Shown piece by piece: positions 5,528 through 7,615 of a stretch of 7,615 bases of DNA. A program made the translations under genes and the position numbers. The stretch is from JALHTG01 sp964653695 (GTDB lineage: Archaea > Thermoproteota > Bathyarchaeia > 40CM-2-53-6 > JALHTG01): positions 1 to 7,615 of the forward strand of contig CAZZFQ010000065.1 in the NCBI GenBank assembly GCA_964653695.1, in the 5' to 3' direction. The notes beneath the pieces were generated by a model. The model was not told the DNA's origin and made no database searches. It saw nothing but the letters and a program-made list of their open reading frames with translations. The stretch's first letter is position 1. Each line of letters starts with the position of its first letter.

Positions 5528-6559
5528 TCAATGTTGTCTTCCGCGGATTGAACGCCTTCGAAGAGCTGTCCACAGATCATCTGCGTACGGCAACGGAAGC
5601 TTCTCCTCCTTGCCATCTCTCCTGACGAGAATTCGCTTCGACTGATCCGACAGTAATTCGCCTATTGTAGTAGCCTCTATTCTTCGCCGCTTGAGTTGAG
5701 ACACAATTCCCTCAGCACTTGCCTCGGAGGCGACTATGAGGAGAGAACCGGAACTGACCAGCCTGAGCGGGTTTACTCCAAAGAAGTCGCAGATCTTTTC
5801 AGTCTCAGGTGCTATTCTGATCTCACTTTCATAAACACGGAATCCCGTCTTTGAAGCGTTCGCTAGCTCGTTCAGGCCTCCTGCTGTGCCACCTTCTGTC
5901 GGATCGTGCATTGCTTGGACTGTTCCATGATTGAACGCTGTTATGGCATCTTCAACGATGCTCGTCATCTGGAAGAATTTACTCGCTCTCTTAACGAGAC
6001 CATTGCCGAATGCTCTTGTCAGCAATTCGCGCCGGTCTGCAGCCAAGATCGCTGTACCCTCAATGCCAGCACTTTTAGTCATGATTACCTTCGCTCCAGG
6101 CCGGGCGTCCCCACAAGTCACATACCCACGTCGACCCACAAGTCCTGCTGCGAATCCTATTATCAACGGGTGATCTAGACCCGGCGTTACTTCAGAGTGC
6201 CCACCGATGATTGCCACCCCGATTTTCCTCGCAGCTTCACCCATCTGACCGCAAATTGTGCGGAGAACCCCCTCTCCCGATCCTTCAGGAAGCATTATGC
6301 ATGAGAGAAACCAAGTAGGCCTAACTCCCCTCGTCGCTACGTCGTTAGTTGTGACGCGAACGGAAAGGGATCCGATTCTATTCAGTGCGCCGCTGATCGG
6401 GTCGCATGAGAACGCAAGCAACTCTTTCCCAGCCCTAATGATCGCCGCATCCTCACCGTGAGAAGGACCAAGCACAACATCTGACCTTCGGGCACCTAGA
6501 TGCTTGAAGATGATCTCGATGAGCGGCCGTGGTGGGATCTTTCCCAAGGGAAGTTTCAT
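5528..6559 (-). CDS. AIR-synthase-related (PurM/HypE-like) ATP-binding protein, archaeal type
   Basis: I place the start at the ATG complementary to 6557-6559, giving 343 residues beginning MKLPLGKIPP, the usual opening of this archaeal family. The frame stays open upstream to an ATG at 6673, but those extra 38 residues look unlike the family. The PurM-like fold is evident: VGP-type glycine patch GPSHGEDAAII (31-41), Asp53, NDVATRGVRP (72-81), GGHSEVTP (119-126), MHDPTEGGTAGGL (217-229) and SSGSLLI (269-275). The first half forms the dimer and ATP site, the second the AIRS_C domain. Relatives activate a carboxamide, formyl or carbamoyl group with ATP (PurM, HypE, ThiL, SelD). True HypE ends in a conserved PRIC-like cysteine that accepts the carbamoyl group; this protein ends in RRRSIRGRQH with no cysteine, and no other hyp gene is near. 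It is therefore an AIR-synthase-like enzyme of unknown reaction, not a hydrogenase maturase. Confidence 0.88.
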   Translation of the reverse strand: MKLPLGKIPPRPLIEIIFKHLGARRSDVVLGPSHGEDAAIIRAGKELLAFSCDPISGALNRIGSLSVRVTTNDVATRGVRPTWFLSCIMLPEGSGEGVLRTICGQMGEAARKIGVAIIGGHSEVTPGLDHPLIIGFAAGLVGRRGYVTCGDARPGAKVIMTKSAGIEGTAILAADRRELLTRAFGNGLVKRASKFFQMTSIVEDAITAFNHGTVQAMHDPTEGGTAGGLNELANASKTGFRVYESEIRIAPETEKICDFFGVNPLRLVSSGSLLIVASEASAEGIVSQLKRRRIEATTIGELLSDQSKRILVRRDGKEEKLPLPYADDLWTALRRRSIRGRQH

Positions 6560-6639
6560 TGTTCCATCTCGTAGGAGCTTCACAGCTATGCTGAAGAAAC
6601 GTTTGACTCTGTACTTGAAGGTGACGCAAAACTTCCTTA

Positions 6640-6828
6640 TCACTTGGATCGTGCAAATGGTCGTAGGCTCCAAACATCATTCTTCTGGTTGTCATGCGTA
6701 GTGTCGCCGATGAACTGAACCCGTGCGATACTACGGAAGATTTCTCTGACGTCATGACCTTTCGCCATGAATGCGTCCATAGCCAGGTGGGATACCGAAA
6801 AGCCAGTGCGGCGACCTTCACTCAACAT
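6640..6828 (-). CDS. Possible small hypothetical protein, 62 aa
   Basis: A minus-strand ORF of 62 codons starting at the ATG complementary to 6826-6828, upstream of and in the same direction as the AIR-synthase-like gene (80 bases between). The product begins MLSEGRRTGFSVSHLAMDAF and continues with a credible amphipathic helix (AKGHDVREIFRSIARVQF). Codons are purine-rich in the first position as in real genes. It has no recognised domain, no membrane segment and no clear ribosome-binding site, and an overlapping ORF in another frame (6453-6821) looks less protein-like. It could be a small gene, the remnant of a larger one, or chance. Confidence 0.28.
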   Translation of the reverse strand: MLSEGRRTGFSVSHLAMDAFMAKGHDVREIFRSIARVQFIGDTTHDNQKNDVWSLRPFARSK

Positions 6829-6949
6829 GGCTAGCCAAGCGCTGACCTCTTATGGCCGACGAACTGATAGTTCCTCAAGACACGAAAGATTAGTTATCCA
6901 ACATCGACCTGAGTGGGGTTATAGAGTTTCAATCCCAGTGTTTTTGGTA

Positions 6950-6955
6950 GGAGGA
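6950..6955 (+). promoter_or_regulatory. Shine-Dalgarno site of the methyltransferase
   Basis: GGAGGA centred about 10 bases upstream of ATG 6963 is a near-perfect Shine-Dalgarno. It fixes the start at 6963 rather than at the in-frame ATG 6981. It is the only strong example in the window; most other genes here lack one. Confidence 0.75.
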
Positions 6956-6962
6956 ACTCACT

Positions 6963-7615
6963 ATGAATCTGAAAAAGCTGATGGATCTATGGCAGAGAAG
7001 AGGGGAAACGTTCGGAGAGAGAAGTAGTCTCGTCAGGCGTGGCGAGACCCTACAAGGCGTCATGAGCGAATCTGTTCGCTTTCTTGGTGATCTTGAAGGC
7101 CCGGTCCTCGATGTTGGGTGTGGGGACGGAGTACCTACCGGCACTCTCGTTCGTCACTATCGTGTCATAGGAGTGGACTTCGCCTTGGCGATGCTTCAAC
7201 GAGCAAGATCTAGTCTGCCTTCAGCAGACTTCATGAGAGCCAGTATCGATCGCCTTCCGTTGCAGAGCGGCGTCATGCCAGCCGTTACCTGCTACTTCGT
7301 GCTCTCTGACTACACTGACAGACACTCACTTCTCAGCGAACTGCAGCGCGTCCTCCGACCCGGAGGCAGGCTTGTTCTTGCAGACTATTCCTCGAATGAC
7401 GACTTCAACAATCTTCTTGATGATCTCCAGACTAGAGTTCTAGGAAAAAGCCGCGGCATGTTCCGTTTGCATCTCGATGCTTTGAGTCGCGAAGTTAAGG
7501 AAACAGGGTTCAAGGTGAAAGCTTCCAAAGAATTCCACTATCCACTCAGGATCTCACTTGACACATTCGTTGATCAACTGTATCTGTCGTCCGCAGGCGC
7601 TCTGTACAAAGAGAA
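6963..7615 (+). CDS. Class I SAM-dependent methyltransferase, C-terminally cut by the window edge
   Basis: The frame from ATG 6963 is open through the last base, giving at least 217 residues (MNLKKLMDLWQRRGETFGER...). The Rossmann-type SAM-binding domain is clear: motif I VLDVGCGDG (48-56), the strand-2 acidic residue in VIGVDFA (Asp72, contacts the ribose), a motif II-like IDRLPLQSGVMPAVTCYFVL (95-114), and the post-motif LQRVLRPGGRLVLADY (127-142). This is the Methyltransf_11 pattern of small-molecule methyltransferases (ubiquinone/menaquinone-biosynthesis-like), but the acceptor cannot be deduced. The final stretch (KETGFKVKASKEFHYPLRIS) is the usual C-terminal strand pair. Only a short tail should be missing. 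It diverges from the AIR-synthase-like gene, and the rest of its operon lies beyond the window. Confidence 0.9.
   Translation, partial: MNLKKLMDLWQRRGETFGERSSLVRRGETLQGVMSESVRFLGDLEGPVLDVGCGDGVPTGTLVRHYRVIGVDFALAMLQRARSSLPSADFMRASIDRLPLQSGVMPAVTCYFVLSDYTDRHSLLSELQRVLRPGGRLVLADYSSNDDFNNLLDDLQTRVLGKSRGMFRLHLDALSREVKETGFKVKASKEFHYPLRISLDTFVDQLYLSSAGALYKE

Larger units (their letters stand above)
6560..6962. other. Divergent region between the AIR-synthase-like gene and the methyltransferase
   Basis: 403 bases that must hold promoters for both diverging genes. It contains one plausible small minus-strand ORF (6640-6828), listed separately, and short AT-rich boxes on the right side such as GGTTATAGAG (6918-6927), about 40 bases upstream of the methyltransferase ATG. 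No RNA gene, repeat or mobile element is evident. Confidence 0.4.

Noticed and set aside
6560..6673. N-terminal 38-residue extension of the AIR-synthase-like protein from an ATG at 6673
   Set aside because: The family normally begins at MKLPLGKIPP, and the extra residues (Arg/Lys/Phe-rich) show no domain or credible signal peptide.
6453..6821. 122-codon minus-strand ORF overlapping the start of the AIR-synthase-like gene
   Set aside because: It overlaps a recognised gene in another frame and its Ser/Arg/Thr-rich translation looks non-coding.

Overview
The window appears to come from an archaeal genome, probably a Thermoproteota/Bathyarchaeia-type metagenome assembly. This is inferred from the gene set, not proven. 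The evidence is: an AIR-synthase-related protein of the archaeal type (N-terminus MKLPLGKIPP), an M29-aminopeptidase-like protein, few Shine-Dalgarno sites, TATA-like boxes close to start codons, GTG/TTG starts, many AGA/AGG arginine codons and roughly balanced GC. No rRNA, tRNA, CRISPR array or transposase was found.

Layout: 1-354 is the C-terminal part of a NitT/TauT-type ABC ATPase that enters from the left. 514-1386 is an unrecognised helical protein. 1466-1825 is an AhpD-like carboxymuconolactone decarboxylase (CMD) family protein, followed after 10 bases by a GNAT acetyltransferase (1836-2527). 2789-3883 is an M29 aminopeptidase-like protein that seems to have lost most of its metal ligands. 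4035-4729 is an ECF-transporter S component (membrane substrate-binding subunit), followed after 7 bases by a TIM-barrel metal-dependent hydrolase of the amidohydrolase-2 type (4737-5450). These two look like a small uptake-and-processing operon. On the minus strand, 5528-6559 is an AIR-synthase/HypE-like protein that converges on the hydrolase. 6963-7615 is a SAM-dependent methyltransferase that runs off the right end.

Two runs of exactly 100 N (2052-2151 and 4156-4255) interrupt the GNAT and S-component genes. Each run is flanked on both sides by the same exact 55-base sequence. This is the signature of two assembly-graph contigs that overlap by one k-mer (k=55) and were joined with a default 100-N spacer. 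Deleting one 55-mer plus the N run (155 bases) at each site restores a single uninterrupted reading frame: 178 aa for GNAT and 179 aa for the S component. The genes are therefore almost certainly intact and the window is really about 7305 bases long.

The most promising biology is the S component plus hydrolase pair, whose upstream region carries repeated ATATATG/G-run elements and a perfect palindrome, and the M29-like protein with a dismantled metal site. Neither is shown by sequence alone to be a new system. Most other genes are ordinary family members.
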